Shown piece after piece: positions 1-6,630 of a stretch of 10,508 nucleotides of DNA. Both the position numbers and the translations under genes were made by a program. Numbering within the stretch: position 1 is the stretch's first letter; the number at the start of each line of letters is the position of its first letter. Under the pieces are notes generated by a model that saw only the letters and a list, made by a program, of their open reading frames with translations, searched no databases and was not told the DNA's origin. Source of the stretch: Clostridiales bacterium (GTDB lineage Bacteria; Bacillota; Clostridia; Oscillospirales; Oscillospiraceae); the NCBI GenBank assembly GCA_021201515.1, contig JAJQET010000322.1, forward strand, positions 1 through 10,508, written 5' to 3'.

Positions 1-655
1 TGGGACGGACGCCCATGTGGCGCTTCCGGCCGGCCTTGCCGATGTGGATGTTGCCATGATCCTCATTGCCGATGCTGCCGATGACGGCGCGGCAGTCGGC
101 CTTGATCAGGCGGTACTCACCGGAGGGGAGACGGACCTGAACGTACTTGCCTTCCTTGCCCATCAGCTGGGCGGCTTCACCGGCGGCCCGGACCAGCTGA
201 GCGCCGTGGTTGGTGTGCATCTCGATGCAGGAGATGACGGTACCCACCGGGATGTTGGACAGGGGCAGGCAGTTGCCGGGGAGGATGTCGGCGTTGGGGC
301 CGGACTCCACCTTGTCGCCCTTCTTCAGACCAGACTGGGCCAAGATATAGCTCTTGGTGCCGTCCTCGTACTGGATCAGGGCGATATAAGCGGTGCGGTT
401 GGGGTCATACTCCAGGCGCAGCACCTCGGCCTGACCTTCCTTATCCCGCTTGAAGTCGATGATGCGGTAAATCTTCTTGTTGCCGCCGCCCTTGTGGCGG
501 ACGGTGATGCGGCCGTAGCTGTTGCGGCCGGAGTGCTTGCTCAGCTTTTGGGTGAGGCTGCGCTCAGGCTTGGCCTTCTTGTCGATCCCGTCGAAGCCGG
601 ACACGGTCATACCGCGGCGTGCCGGGGTAGTCGGCTTATAAGTCTTTACAGGCAT
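1..655 (-). CDS. rplB: 50S ribosomal protein L2, partial (C-terminus outside window)
   Basis: L2 is a primary 23S rRNA-binding protein needed for subunit association and peptidyl-transferase centre assembly. The 218 visible codons start [17 protein letters not shown] and contain the family's [18 protein letters not shown] block, followed by [18 protein letters not shown] and the RKRHMGVRP segment at the window edge. The family is about 275 residues long, so roughly 57 C-terminal residues are missing, including the conserved histidine of the PHGGGEG loop. The ATG at 653-655 is preceded by AAAGGAGGTAACGCATC, a strong ribosome site. It is the fifth gene of the S10 operon and begins 15 nt after the rplW stop. 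It is an ordinary housekeeping gene with nothing abnormal visible. Confidence 0.98.
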   Translation of the reverse strand, partial: MPVKTYKPTTPARRGMTVSGFDGIDKKAKPERSLTQKLSKHSGRNSYGRITVRHKGGGNKKIYRIIDFKRDKEGQAEVLRLEYDPNRTAYIALIQYEDGTKSYILAQSGLKKGDKVESGPNADILPGNCLPLSNIPVGTVISCIEMHTNHGAQLVRAAGEAAQLMGKEGKYVQVRLPSGEYRLIKADCRAVIGSIGNEDHGNIHIGKAGRKRHMGVRP

Positions 656-670
656 GATGCGTTACCTCCT

Positions 671-964
671 TTAAACCATTTCGTCGAAGAGCTCGATGGT
701 CTTGGAGTCCTCAGTCAGCTTGACGACAGCCTTCTTGTAGGCGGGGCGCCTGCCCATAGGACCGTTGCCCATGCGCTTCTTCTTACCATCATAGTTCATG
801 GTGTTGACCTTCTCCACCTTCACATCGAAGATCTTCTCGATGGCGGAGGCGATTTCGGTCTTGTTGGCCCGCTTGTCCACCACGAAGGTGTACTGCCGGT
901 CGCTGGTAGCCATCATGGAAGCCTCGGTAACGACGGGCTTCCGAATAATATCATAAGCAGTCAT
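671..964 (-). CDS. rplW: 50S ribosomal protein L23
   Basis: L23 sits at the exit of the ribosomal polypeptide tunnel and is the docking site for trigger factor and the signal recognition particle. The 97-aa product has the usual family length. It shows the N-terminal [12 protein letters not shown] motif, the [20 protein letters not shown] helix-strand segment and a basic [20 protein letters not shown] loop that contacts 23S rRNA. Its ATG (962-964) overlaps the rplD stop by one base (TAATG), which indicates translational coupling inside the S10 operon. Confidence 0.98.
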   Translation of the reverse strand: MTAYDIIRKPVVTEASMMATSDRQYTFVVDKRANKTEIASAIEKIFDVKVEKVNTMNYDGKKKRMGNGPMGRRPAYKKAVVKLTEDSKTIELFDEMV

Positions 965-1584
965 TACTGGAATACCTCCTCAATCGTTGCCAGGGCGGCC
1001 TTATCGACCACCAGGCTCTTGGCGTTGACGATGTCATACACGCTCAGGATGGTTGCGGGGGTGGTGACCACGCCGGGGATGTTCCGGGCGGACAGCACCA
1101 CGTTCTGCTTCACGCCGTCGGTGACGACCACGCTCTTGCCCGCATCGATGGCGGTGAGCAGCTGAACCATCTTCTTGGTCTTGACCTCGTCCAGGTCCAG
1201 GCCGTCCACCACATACACGGCGTTCTTGGCGGCCTTGTCGGACAGAACGCTCTTGAGCGCCAGGCGCTTGAGCTTCTTGTTCAGGGTGTAGCTGTAGCTG
1301 CGGGGCTTGGGGGCGAACACGATGCCGCCGTGGGTCCACTGAGGGCTGCGGGTGCTGCCCTGGCGGGCACGGCCGGTGCCCTTCTGTCTCCAGGGCTTCC
1401 GGCCGCCGCCGGAAACCTCAGCGCGGGTCAGAGCGGACTGCGTACCCTGCCGGCAGTTTGCCAGGTGGTTCTTGACCACGGCATGGACAGCGGCCTCGTT
1501 GGGTTCGATGCCGAACACAGCGTCAGACAGCTGGATATCGCCGGTCTGAACGCCGGTAATATCATATACATTAGCCTTAGCCAT
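964..1584 (-). CDS. rplD: 50S ribosomal protein L4
   Basis: L4 binds 23S rRNA and lines the exit tunnel; in enterobacteria it also represses its own operon. The 206-aa product has the family's length. The conserved long loop is visible as [20 protein letters not shown] followed by [15 protein letters not shown], which is the tunnel-lining extension. The ATG at 1582-1584 follows AAGGGAAGGAGAGATTACA, a good ribosome site. It lies 22 nt after rplC and overlaps rplW by one base. Whether L4 autoregulates here cannot be read from the gene itself, but the long leader upstream of rpsJ leaves room for such control. Confidence 0.98.
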   Translation of the reverse strand: MAKANVYDITGVQTGDIQLSDAVFGIEPNEAAVHAVVKNHLANCRQGTQSALTRAEVSGGGRKPWRQKGTGRARQGSTRSPQWTHGGIVFAPKPRSYSYTLNKKLKRLALKSVLSDKAAKNAVYVVDGLDLDEVKTKKMVQLLTAIDAGKSVVVTDGVKQNVVLSARNIPGVVTTPATILSVYDIVNAKSLVVDKAALATIEEVFQ

Positions 1585-1606
1585 TGTAATCTCTCCTTCC
1601 CTTTAT

Positions 1607-2335
1607 TTAGTGGTTTCTTGCGGAAGCCTTCTGCGGGTTCCGGCCGGAGGCCTTCTGCGGGTTCAGGCTGATAGCCGCGCCGGCCTTCTTCTCCACCAAG
1701 ACCTTGGCAGTGCTCTTCAGCACGACAATGCCGCCCTTGGGGCCGGGAACTGCGCCCCGGACCGCGATCAGGTCGATCTCAGGGTCAACCTGCACCACGG
1801 TCAGGTTCTGAATAGTGACCTGCTCCGCGCCCATCTGGCCCGCGCCGATCTTACCCTTGCGGATACGGGACGGGGTGGAGGTGGAGCCCATGGAGCCTGC
1901 GTGACGGTGGACAGGGCCGCCGCCGTGGGTCATGGGGGTGCGCTGCGCGCCGTAGCGCTTGACCACGCCGGCGTAGCCCTTGCCCTTGCTGATGGCAGTG
2001 GCGTCCACGTGCTCGCCTGCGGCGAACACGTCGGCCTTCAGGATGTCGCCCACTTCCAGCTTGTCGTACTCGCTGAACTGGACCTCCTTGAGGACCTTCA
2101 GGTTCTCGTCGGTGGCCTTGGCCAGGTGGCCCTTCTGGGCCTTGGTCAGATGCTTCTCTGTGGTAGGCTGATAGCCCAGCTGGATGGCTTCATAGCCGTC
2201 CTTCTCGGCTGTCTTCTTCTGGACGACGGTGCAGGGGCCTGCCTTGATGACCGTAACAGGAACGACCTTGCCGTCTTCGTCAAAGGTCTGCGTCATGCCG
2301 ACCTTTGTGCCGATGATTGCTTTCTCATTGGCCAT
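1607..2335 (-). CDS. rplC: 50S ribosomal protein L3, with duplicated C-terminal tail
   Basis: L3 is an early-assembling 23S rRNA-binding protein whose long loop reaches towards the peptidyl-transferase centre. The 242-aa product starts [18 protein letters not shown], as in the family. It contains the signature region [29 protein letters not shown] (about 123-151) and the [12 protein letters not shown] end of the beta-barrel (about 195-206). The usual length is about 205-215 aa, so residues after about 215 form an extension. That extension ends in two copies of an 8-residue unit NPQKAS(G/A)R and then NH. The ATG (2333-2335) has an AAGGAGGAAAACAAAA ribosome site. Confidence 0.97.
   Translation of the reverse strand: MANEKAIIGTKVGMTQTFDEDGKVVPVTVIKAGPCTVVQKKTAEKDGYEAIQLGYQPTTEKHLTKAQKGHLAKATDENLKVLKEVQFSEYDKLEVGDILKADVFAAGEHVDATAISKGKGYAGVVKRYGAQRTPMTHGGGPVHRHAGSMGSTSTPSRIRKGKIGAGQMGAEQVTIQNLTVVQVDPEIDLIAVRGAVPGPKGGIVVLKSTAKVLVEKKAGAAISLNPQKASGRNPQKASARNH
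1616..1663 (-). repeat. 24-nt tandem duplication in the 3' end of rplC
   Basis: Two adjacent in-frame 24-nt units (1640-1663 and 1616-1639, minus strand) each encode N-P-Q-K-A-S-x-R. The first 18 nt of the units differ at a single third-codon position; the last two codons differ (GGC CGG against GCA AGA). The close similarity suggests a fairly recent tandem duplication of the basic tail, residues 225-240 of L3. Confidence 0.9.
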
Positions 2336-2516
2336 TTTTGTTTTCCTCCTTAAAGGTTATTGGTTGAGGTAGTTGGCGGAGCGTGCATTGGGCTCACGCG
2401 TCAGCCATTGCTCTCTCAACATGACCCTCCCGACTCGCAAGACGCCGGGAAACGGGTACAACGAAGTTGATTGCGTCCCCTCTGTTTCAGGGACGTGCGC
2501 CGTCTCGGGCTTGCCT
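2336..2516 (-). other. Long structured spacer between rpsJ and rplC
   Basis: The 181 nt between the rpsJ stop and the rplC start contain no plausible ORF. Visible potential structures are an inverted repeat CGTCCC/GGGACG (2474-2479 and 2490-2495), TCCCG/CGGGA (2428-2432 and 2446-2450) and a 16-bp near-palindrome centred on ACGCGT (2391-2406). No U-tract follows any of them in the transcription direction, so a simple terminator is unlikely. All other junctions in this operon are 22 nt or shorter. A cis-acting r-protein site or mRNA processing signal is possible but not shown. Confidence 0.4.
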
Positions 2517-2825
2517 TTACAGCTTGATGGAGATATCCACGCCGGCGGGAAGCTGGAGGTTCATCAGGGACTCCACCGTCTTGGGGGTGGGGTTCTGGAT
2601 GTCGATGAGCCGCTTGTGGGTGCGACGCTCGAACTGCTCCCGGGAGTCCTTATACTTGTGGGTGGCCCGCAGGATGGTGACGACCTCCTTCTTGGTGGGC
2701 AGCGGGATGGGGCCGGAGACGGAAGCGCCGGTGCGCTTGGCGGTCTCGACGATCTTCTCTGCGCTGGCGTCGATCAGCTGATGATCATAGGCCTTCAGAC
2801 GGATACGGATAGATTCGTTTGCCAT
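2517..2825 (-). CDS. rpsJ: 30S ribosomal protein S10
   Basis: S10 is a 30S head protein and also NusE, the partner of NusB in antitermination complexes. The 102-aa product has the exact family length. It shows the hallmark segments [46 protein letters not shown] and the C-terminal [11 protein letters not shown]. The ATG at 2823-2825 is preceded by AAGGAGGAACACAAATC. It is the first gene of the operon, as in most bacteria, with the promoter about 285 nt upstream. Confidence 0.98.
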   Translation of the reverse strand: MANESIRIRLKAYDHQLIDASAEKIVETAKRTGASVSGPIPLPTKKEVVTILRATHKYKDSREQFERRTHKRLIDIQNPTPKTVESLMNLQLPAGVDISIKL

Positions 2826-3103
2826 GATTTGTGTTCCTCCTTGTTTCGTACATTAGACGTACATGGCTGGACGGGGTTGGGGTGGGCTGAATTTCTGTAC
2901 ACTCCGCCGCGTGTATCACTCCGCGGCACACAGAAAGCCGACAGAACCTGCCGGCTGGCCGCCATGCGCGGCGATATACTCGCCTCTGGCACAGCGTATG
3001 AAATCAGCCGCCCGAATCCGGTCCGGACATACTCAGCGGAAGTTACCGGCGCAGCGCCGCAATCTCCCGCGTCATCGCATAGTGACCCCCGTAAGAGGGC
3101 ACC
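2826..3103 (-). promoter_or_regulatory. Long 5' leader of the S10 operon
   Basis: Between the predicted transcription start (about 3103) and rpsJ lies a GC-rich leader of about 278 nt. It contains inverted repeats such as CCGCG/CGCGG around a TGTATCACTC loop (about 2907-2926). A 104-codon frame runs through it into rpsJ, but it has no ribosome site and no family resemblance, so I read the stretch as untranslated. S10 operons are often controlled at the leader by L4 in gammaproteobacteria. A comparable mechanism here is only a guess, since I do not recognise a described leader motif. Confidence 0.45.
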
Positions 3104-3109
3104 TTGCAT

Positions 3110-3138
3110 ACTGTACCATGTTCCGGGCAGCTTGTCAA
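3110..3138 (-). promoter_or_regulatory. Sigma-A promoter of the S10 operon
   Basis: On the minus strand there is a perfect -35 TTGACA (3133-3138), a 17-bp spacer and a -10 TACAGT (3110-3115). Upstream (about 3140-3180) the minus strand carries several A-tracts that look like an UP element, fitting a strongly expressed ribosomal operon. Confidence 0.85.
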
Positions 3139-3421
3139 GGGTTTTCTTGGGAAAAGTTTGCAGTTTTTTTGATTTTATCCTGTTTTCACTTTATTATTGT
3201 GGTTTCCATTTCTTTCGTGGGCGGAAAGAAACGCTTTCAGCGGCTTCCGTCTCGTTTGCCTGCTGGTGGCCGCCCTGGTGATCTGTATTCTGCTGTCCGG
3301 CTGCTCCGGCGCTGTATTATTACGCGCTGGACACCTGAGGCGGGGCAAATGCTCTCTCCAGAGGATTGATTTTCTTAGATGAAGCAGGATAAATGAACTA
3401 CGTTTTTGCCCTCCCGGCGGG

Positions 3422-3503
3422 CCCCATTTCTCGCGCCGCCGAGAAATGGGGGAAAGAGGGCGGCTTAAGAGGGACGCTGTGCGTCCCTCTTAAGCCGCCC
3501 TCT
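3422..3503. repeat. Pair of adjacent perfect inverted repeats (REP/MITE-like)
   Basis: The first hairpin has perfect 12-bp arms (3422-3433, CCCCATTTCTCG, and 3440-3451) with a 6-nt loop. Four bases later comes a second hairpin with perfect 23-bp arms (3455-3477 and 3481-3503) and a 3-nt loop TGT. No T-tract directly follows on either strand, so they are not ordinary terminators. Such paired palindromes in intergenic DNA fit dispersed REP-like or miniature mobile elements, but I cannot check copy number. No target-site duplication was recognised. Confidence 0.75.
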
Positions 3504-3778
3504 ATCCCGCTGGGCTTCGCGCTGTCTAATCTATAAGTGGTCTGTCAGGCAACAGACGATGTGACTTATTACGCACCAAAGCTGCCGCCGATGGCGGCTG
3601 GCAGGGATTGCCGCCACGTCCCTGCCTGCGGCGGGACGGGCGACAATTTGGTTGCCCTTTGGTCGTGGACATCTGACGGTAAGGCTACGGTATTCCCCTC
3701 AACTCAGGATAGATTGCATTTTAAATTGATAACATCCCCCTCTCAGTGCGTCCCCACAGCGGGCCGCCCCCTCAGCAA

Positions 3779-3815
3779 ATCCCCGCGCACCATTGCGGTG
3801 CGCGGGGATGTTTTT
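3779..3815. terminator. Terminator-like hairpin downstream of proS
   Basis: The hairpin has a perfect 13-bp stem, ATCCCCGCGCACC (3779-3791) with 3797-3809, and an ATTGC loop. Read on the plus strand it is followed by GTTTTTG. Read on the minus strand, the direction of proS, it is followed only by TTTGCTG. It lies 72 nt past the proS stop, so it most likely ends proS transcription, but the better U-tract faces the other way. It may act in both directions. Confidence 0.65.
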
Positions 3816-3886
3816 GTCCTCTGTCCGGAGGGTATACATTTAATATATTGTCGAATACTGCCGGAGGCCGTCCGTTCAGAGGTTCC

Positions 3887-5350
3887 TTAGTAGGCCACGC
3901 CCCAGACGATGACCTTCTTCGCCTTCTGGCCGCACACCGGGCAGACGTCGCCCAGACGGGCCTGCTCCTCCTCGGTCAGCTCCTGTTGGAGGGGCATACA
4001 GCGGGAGGACACCCCGGCCAGCTCCTTCATGGCGATCTCGCAGGCCTCGTTGCCGCACCACATGGTGCGGGCGAAGCAGGTATGCTCCTCCATGGCGGCC
4101 TTGATGGCGGGGACGCTGTCGAAGTCCAGTGTGTTGTCCTGAAGGCGCTGCTCGGCGGCGGCGTACAGATCGTCGTGGATGGCCTTCAAAAGCTCCTGCA
4201 CTTTCGTCTCCAGCGCACCCTGTGGAATCACATACTTCTCCCCGGTATCCCGGCGGGCCAGGACGCGCTGGCCCTGCTCCATGTCCTTGGGTCCGATCTC
4301 TACCCGCAGGGGGACGCCCTTCATCTCATACTCGGCGTACTTCCAACCGTTGGACTGGTCACTGTCGTCGCACTTCACCCGGAGGCCCATAGCCTCCAGC
4401 CGGTCCCGGAGGCCATAGGCGGCCTCCAGCACGCCCTCCTTGTGCTGTGCCACAGGAATCACCACCACCTGAATGGGGGCGATGGCGGGGGGCAGCACCA
4501 GGCCGTTGTCGTCGCTGTGGGTCATGATGACCGCGCCGATGAGCCGGGTGGAGCAGCCCCAGGAGGTCTGATAGGGGTACTCCAGCTGATTGTTCCGGCC
4601 CTGGAAGGTGACGTCATAAGCCTTGGAGAACTTGTCCCCAAAGTAGTGGCTGGTGCCGGACTGGAGGGCCTTGCCGTCCTTCATCATGGCCTCGATGGTG
4701 TAGGTGGCCTCTGCCCCGGCGAACTTCTCCTTGTCCGTCTTGCGGCCCTTGAGCACGGGCATGGCCAGGGCGTCCCGGCAGAAGTCGGCGTAGCAGTTGA
4801 GCTGCTGCTCCGTCTCCGCCTGGGCCTCCTCCGCCGTCTCGTGGATGGTGTGGCCCTCCTGCCACCAGAACTCCCGGGAGCGCAGGAAGGGGCGGGTGCT
4901 CTTCTCCCAGCGCACCACGGAGCACCACTGGTTGTACTTCATGGGCAGCTCCCGCCAGGAGTGGAGGGTGTGGGCCCAGTGGTCGCAGAACATGGTCTCA
5001 GAGGTGGGACGAATGGCCATCCGCTCCTCCAGCTGGTCGCTGCCGCCCATGGTGACCCAGGCGGCCTCCGGCGCAAAGCCCTCCACCAGCTCGCCCTCCT
5101 TTTTCAGCAGGCTCTCCGGGATGAGCACCGGCATGGCCACGTTCTCATGGCCGGTCTCCTTGAACTTGCCGTCCAGGATGCGGGTGATATTCTCCCAGAT
5201 GGCGTAGCCGTAGGGCCGCAGGATCATAAAGCCCTTGACGCTGGCGTAGTCCACCAGCTCCGCCTTCAGGCAGATGTCCGTATACCACTTGGCGAAGTCC
5301 TCGCTCATGGATGTGATGGCGCTGACCTTTTTCTTGCCGTTCTTTGCCAT
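3887..5350 (-). CDS. proS: Prolyl-tRNA synthetase, archaeal/eukaryal (short) type
   Basis: This cytoplasmic class II aminoacyl-tRNA synthetase charges tRNA-Pro with proline using ATP. The 487-aa length and architecture match the archaeal/eukaryal-type ProRS found in many Firmicutes, without the editing insertion of the about 570-aa E. coli form. Visible parts are the RPTSETM loop (114-120), class II motif 2 RWEKSTRPFLRSREFWWQEG (147-166), motif 3 around GCSTRLIGAVIMTHSDDNGL (265-284), and the anticodon-binding domain (about 293-400). The C-terminal domain has Cys432, Cys437, Cys470 and Cys473 placed as the zinc ligands and ends in a tyrosine, as the family does. The ATG at 5348-5350 follows GAGGTAATTTT. 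It is controlled by the T-box leader directly upstream. Confidence 0.97.
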   Translation of the reverse strand: MAKNGKKKVSAITSMSEDFAKWYTDICLKAELVDYASVKGFMILRPYGYAIWENITRILDGKFKETGHENVAMPVLIPESLLKKEGELVEGFAPEAAWVTMGGSDQLEERMAIRPTSETMFCDHWAHTLHSWRELPMKYNQWCSVVRWEKSTRPFLRSREFWWQEGHTIHETAEEAQAETEQQLNCYADFCRDALAMPVLKGRKTDKEKFAGAEATYTIEAMMKDGKALQSGTSHYFGDKFSKAYDVTFQGRNNQLEYPYQTSWGCSTRLIGAVIMTHSDDNGLVLPPAIAPIQVVVIPVAQHKEGVLEAAYGLRDRLEAMGLRVKCDDSDQSNGWKYAEYEMKGVPLRVEIGPKDMEQGQRVLARRDTGEKYVIPQGALETKVQELLKAIHDDLYAAAEQRLQDNTLDFDSVPAIKAAMEEHTCFARTMWCGNEACEIAMKELAGVSSRCMPLQQELTEEEQARLGDVCPVCGQKAKKVIVWGVAY

Positions 5351-5400
5351 AAAATTACCTCATTTCTCCGTTTTCTTGTATTTTACCCTTTGGGGAGAAG

Positions 5401-5441
5401 AAAAACGCCCTCCTCCCCGAATTGCTTCAAGGACGAGAGCG
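5401..5441 (-). terminator. Conditional terminator of the proS T-box
   Basis: In the minus direction a 15-bp stem (5427-5441 with 5406-5420, one mismatch) closes a 6-nt loop and is followed by TTTTTCTTC (5405 downwards). Its 5' arm is next to the T-box sequence, as required for the alternative antiterminator. Confidence 0.88.
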
Positions 5442-5654
5442 TGACCGCTTCGTGTTACCACCTGAGCTTCGCCCCCGCCTCACAGCGGGAGCCTCAGCGG
5501 GTGCATCTCCTGCACCCCACGCTGTAACGGGCGCGCCCGGCGGGGTTTACCCGCGGCTCCAAACCGGGTTCAGCGCACCTTCCCGAAGCCTTGCACCCTC
5601 CGGCTCCTCTCTCTGCGTCAGGGAACGCCTACTGTGTTTCTTCACAGCCATTTC
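5401..5654 (-). promoter_or_regulatory. T-box riboswitch, proline-specific, upstream of proS
   Basis: T-box leaders sense uncharged tRNA: the anticodon pairs with a specifier codon and the tRNA acceptor end pairs with the T-box, which prevents termination. Here the T-box sequence AGGTGGTAACACG (5463-5451, minus strand) resembles the canonical AGGGTGGNACCGCG, and the UGGU part fits a tRNA ending ACCA. Upstream come the stem I landmarks: an AGTAGGCG segment near the start, CAGAGAGAGGAGCCGGAGGG (distal stem) and a GAACCCGG specifier-loop sequence whose CCC (5566-5568) is a proline codon. The intrinsic terminator ends at 5401. Low charged tRNA-Pro should switch proS on. The one deviation is UGGUAAC where UGGNACC is usual. 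Confidence 0.92.
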
Positions 5655-5660
5655 GGGGAT

Positions 5661-5689
5661 ATTATACCGGGTTTCCACCGGGTTGTCAA
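5661..5689 (-). promoter_or_regulatory. Perfect consensus sigma-A promoter for the T-box/proS transcript
   Basis: On the minus strand the -35 is TTGACA (5684-5689), the spacer is exactly 17 bp and the -10 is TATAAT (5661-5666). Transcription should begin near 5654, at the base of T-box stem I. A fully consensus promoter is sensible for a gene whose output is set by leader attenuation. Confidence 0.93.
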
Positions 5690-5715
5690 CGGTTTTCTCA
5701 CCGGTTTGGCGCTTT

Positions 5716-6198
5716 TCAGTCCTCCGGCATGGTGTCGTCCTCCCGCACCCAGTCCTCCACGTGAACCACGTTGTAGTCCGTGGGGCTTTTGCGGATGATG
5801 ACCTTCTCAATGCCGGCGTTGATGATGGTGCGGCGGCACATGGAGCAGGAGGTGGTGTCCGTCAGCAGGGCGCCGGTGGCGGCGTCGTGGCCCACCAGGT
5901 AGAGGGTTGCGCCGATCATGTCGTTCCGGCTGGCGGAAATGATGGCGTTGGCCTCGGCGTGGACGCTGCGGCACAGCTCATACCGCTGGCCGGAGGGCAC
6001 CTTCAGCTCCTCCCTTGTGCAGCGGCCCAGGTCCACGCAGTTCCGGCGGCCCCGTGGCGCGCCGTTGTAGCCGGTGGAGATGATCTCGTCATGCTTCACG
6101 ATGATGGCCCCGTACTGCCGCCGCAGGCAGGTGGAGCGCTCCAGCACAGTCTCCGCAATATTCAGATAGTAATTGGTCTTGTCCACACGCTTTTCCAC
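5716..6198 (-). CDS. dCMP deaminase-family zinc deaminase
   Basis: It probably converts dCMP to dUMP, feeding dTMP synthesis; ComEB-type proteins are the Firmicute relatives. From the GTG at 6196-6198 the product is 160 aa, the family length. Catalytic zinc-site residues are visible: His80-Ala-Glu82 in SVHAEANAII and Cys118/Cys121 in SCSMCRRTIINAGI. The dCMP-type segment GYNGAPRGRRNC (43-54) and Cys24 in RSTCLRRQYGAII are present. A serine stands at 117 where most cytidine/deoxycytidylate deaminases have proline before the first cysteine. The frame extends to an ATG at 6346-6348, but the promoter at 6232-6260 lies inside that extension and GGGAGG sits 8 nt before the GTG, so the short form is preferred. 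It ends 26 bp before the proS -35 with no clear terminator. Confidence 0.9.
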   Translation of the reverse strand: MEKRVDKTNYYLNIAETVLERSTCLRRQYGAIIVKHDEIISTGYNGAPRGRRNCVDLGRCTREELKVPSGQRYELCRSVHAEANAIISASRNDMIGATLYLVGHDAATGALLTDTTSCSMCRRTIINAGIEKVIIRKSPTDYNVVHVEDWVREDDTMPED

Positions 6199-6231
6199 GC
6201 AGGCCGCCTCCCGTTCCTTTGTTCTGCACTC

Positions 6232-6260
6232 ATTATAATAGAATCTCCGGGAAAAGGCAA
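6232..6260 (-). promoter_or_regulatory. Sigma-A promoter of the deaminase gene
   Basis: On the minus strand there is -35 TTGCCT (6255-6260), a 17-bp spacer and a perfect -10 TATAAT (6232-6237). The start near 6225 gives a 5' UTR of about 27 nt carrying the GGGAGG ribosome site, which supports the GTG start at 6198. Confidence 0.85.
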
Positions 6261-6295
6261 GAGAAACACGCCGTTTGCCGGAGGCCGGGCCGCCG

Positions 6296-6544
6296 TCACC
6301 CGCCGTCGCCGTACAACGCATCCACGGCGCAGCCAAACAGGGCAGCAATGGACCTCAGCTCAATGTCGGTGATGAAGCGCTGGCCGGACTCAATGCGCTG
6401 AATCGCGTTTTTGTCCAGATTCAGGCCGATGAGCTGGAGCTGGTCCGCCATCTGCCGCTGGGACCACTTGCGGGCGGTGCGCAGGCGGGCGATTTCCAGA
6501 CCGCAGAGGTTATTCCTGCCGTCTGCTGTTTTATTCGTAAACAT
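6296..6544 (-). CDS. Small XRE-family helix-turn-helix regulator
   Basis: This is an 82-aa single-domain Cro/C1-type DNA-binding protein, likely a dimeric repressor. The HTH domain covers about residues 17-77: LEIARLRTARKWSQRQMADQ, then LDKNAIQRIESGQRFITDIE (43-62) containing the recognition-helix region. The N-terminal MFTNKTADGRNNLCG leader is typical of a family common in Clostridia. I chose the ATG at 6542-6544 because GGAGG lies 5 nt upstream; an in-frame ATG at 6563-6565 would add 7 residues but has a poorly spaced ribosome site and lies inside an operator-like palindrome. It is transcribed away from the pilus locus, and paired palindromes lie just upstream, suggesting autoregulation and control of the divergent promoter. 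Confidence 0.85.
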   Translation of the reverse strand: MFTNKTADGRNNLCGLEIARLRTARKWSQRQMADQLQLIGLNLDKNAIQRIESGQRFITDIELRSIAALFGCAVDALYGDGG

Positions 6545-6559
6545 AAATTCCTCCAAAAT

Positions 6560-6578
6560 TGACATTCAGTGCTTGTCA
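6560..6578. promoter_or_regulatory. Operator-like palindrome O1
   Basis: TGACATTCAGTGCTTGTCA is an imperfect 7-5-7 palindrome (5 of 7 arm pairs). It shares its first 11 bases with O2 at 6612. It covers the -35 of the plus-strand promoter and lies just upstream of the XRE ribosome site. Confidence 0.65.
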
Positions 6579-6601
6579 CCTCCCTCAGTTTGTGCTATAC
6601 T
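6573..6601 (+). promoter_or_regulatory. Sigma-A promoter facing the pilus locus
   Basis: The -35 is TTGTCA (6573-6578), the spacer 17 bp and the -10 TATACT (6596-6601), with an extended -10 TGC directly before it. The start would be near 6608. It lies between the two operator-like palindromes and is divergent from the XRE gene. The first plus-strand gene is at 7039, so the leader would be about 430 nt if this promoter serves the pilus genes. Confidence 0.7.
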
Positions 6602-6611
6602 TGTAAAAGAA

Positions 6612-6630
6612 TGACATTCAGTAAATGTCA
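6612..6630. promoter_or_regulatory. Operator-like palindrome O2
   Basis: TGACATTCAGTAAATGTCA has perfect 7-bp arms around a 5-bp centre. Its centre lies 52 bp (about five helical turns) from that of O1. It also overlaps a minus-strand TTGACA (6626-6631), a possible -35 for the XRE gene whose -10 would be weak. Confidence 0.7.

Larger units (their letters stand above)
3139..3886. other. Gene-poor intergenic region between the S10 operon and proS
   Basis: I see no convincing gene in this stretch of about 750 nt. Its right end holds the proS terminator-like hairpin (3779-3815) and its centre holds two tight inverted repeats (3422-3503). Smaller inverted repeats include GTCTGT/ACAGAC (3540-3545, 3552-3557), GCCGCC/GGCGGC just before 3600, and GGCAGGGA/TCCCTGCC (3600-3607, 3619-3626), so a folded RNA or degraded repeat element is possible. 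A plus-strand frame from a TTG at 3197 to 3382 contains a hydrophobic run ending in a lipobox-like LSGC, but it lacks a ribosome site and may be a gene remnant. Confidence 0.6.

Noticed and set aside
17..1165. Plus-strand frame of 382 codons
   Set aside because: It runs antisense to rplB, rplW and rplD, which are unmistakable; the GC-rich third positions keep the opposite frame open. No family resemblance or ribosome site.
2795..3109. Minus-strand frame of 104 codons in the rpsJ leader
   Set aside because: It overlaps the start of rpsJ in another frame, starts about 6 nt upstream of the predicted transcription start, has no ribosome site and no recognisable sequence.
3537..3890. Plus-strand frame of 117 codons in the S10-proS gap
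   Set aside because: It runs through the terminator-like hairpin at 3779-3809 and ends against proS; no ribosome site and no domain.
3746..5527. Plus-strand frame of 593 codons, longer than proS itself
   Set aside because: It lies antisense to proS and its T-box, has Leu/Gly/His/Val-rich low-complexity composition typical of shadow frames, and has no recognisable domain.
6199..6348. 50-residue N-terminal extension of the deaminase
   Set aside because: A promoter with perfect -10 (6232-6260) lies inside it, the residues do not look like the family, and the GTG at 6198 has a good ribosome site.
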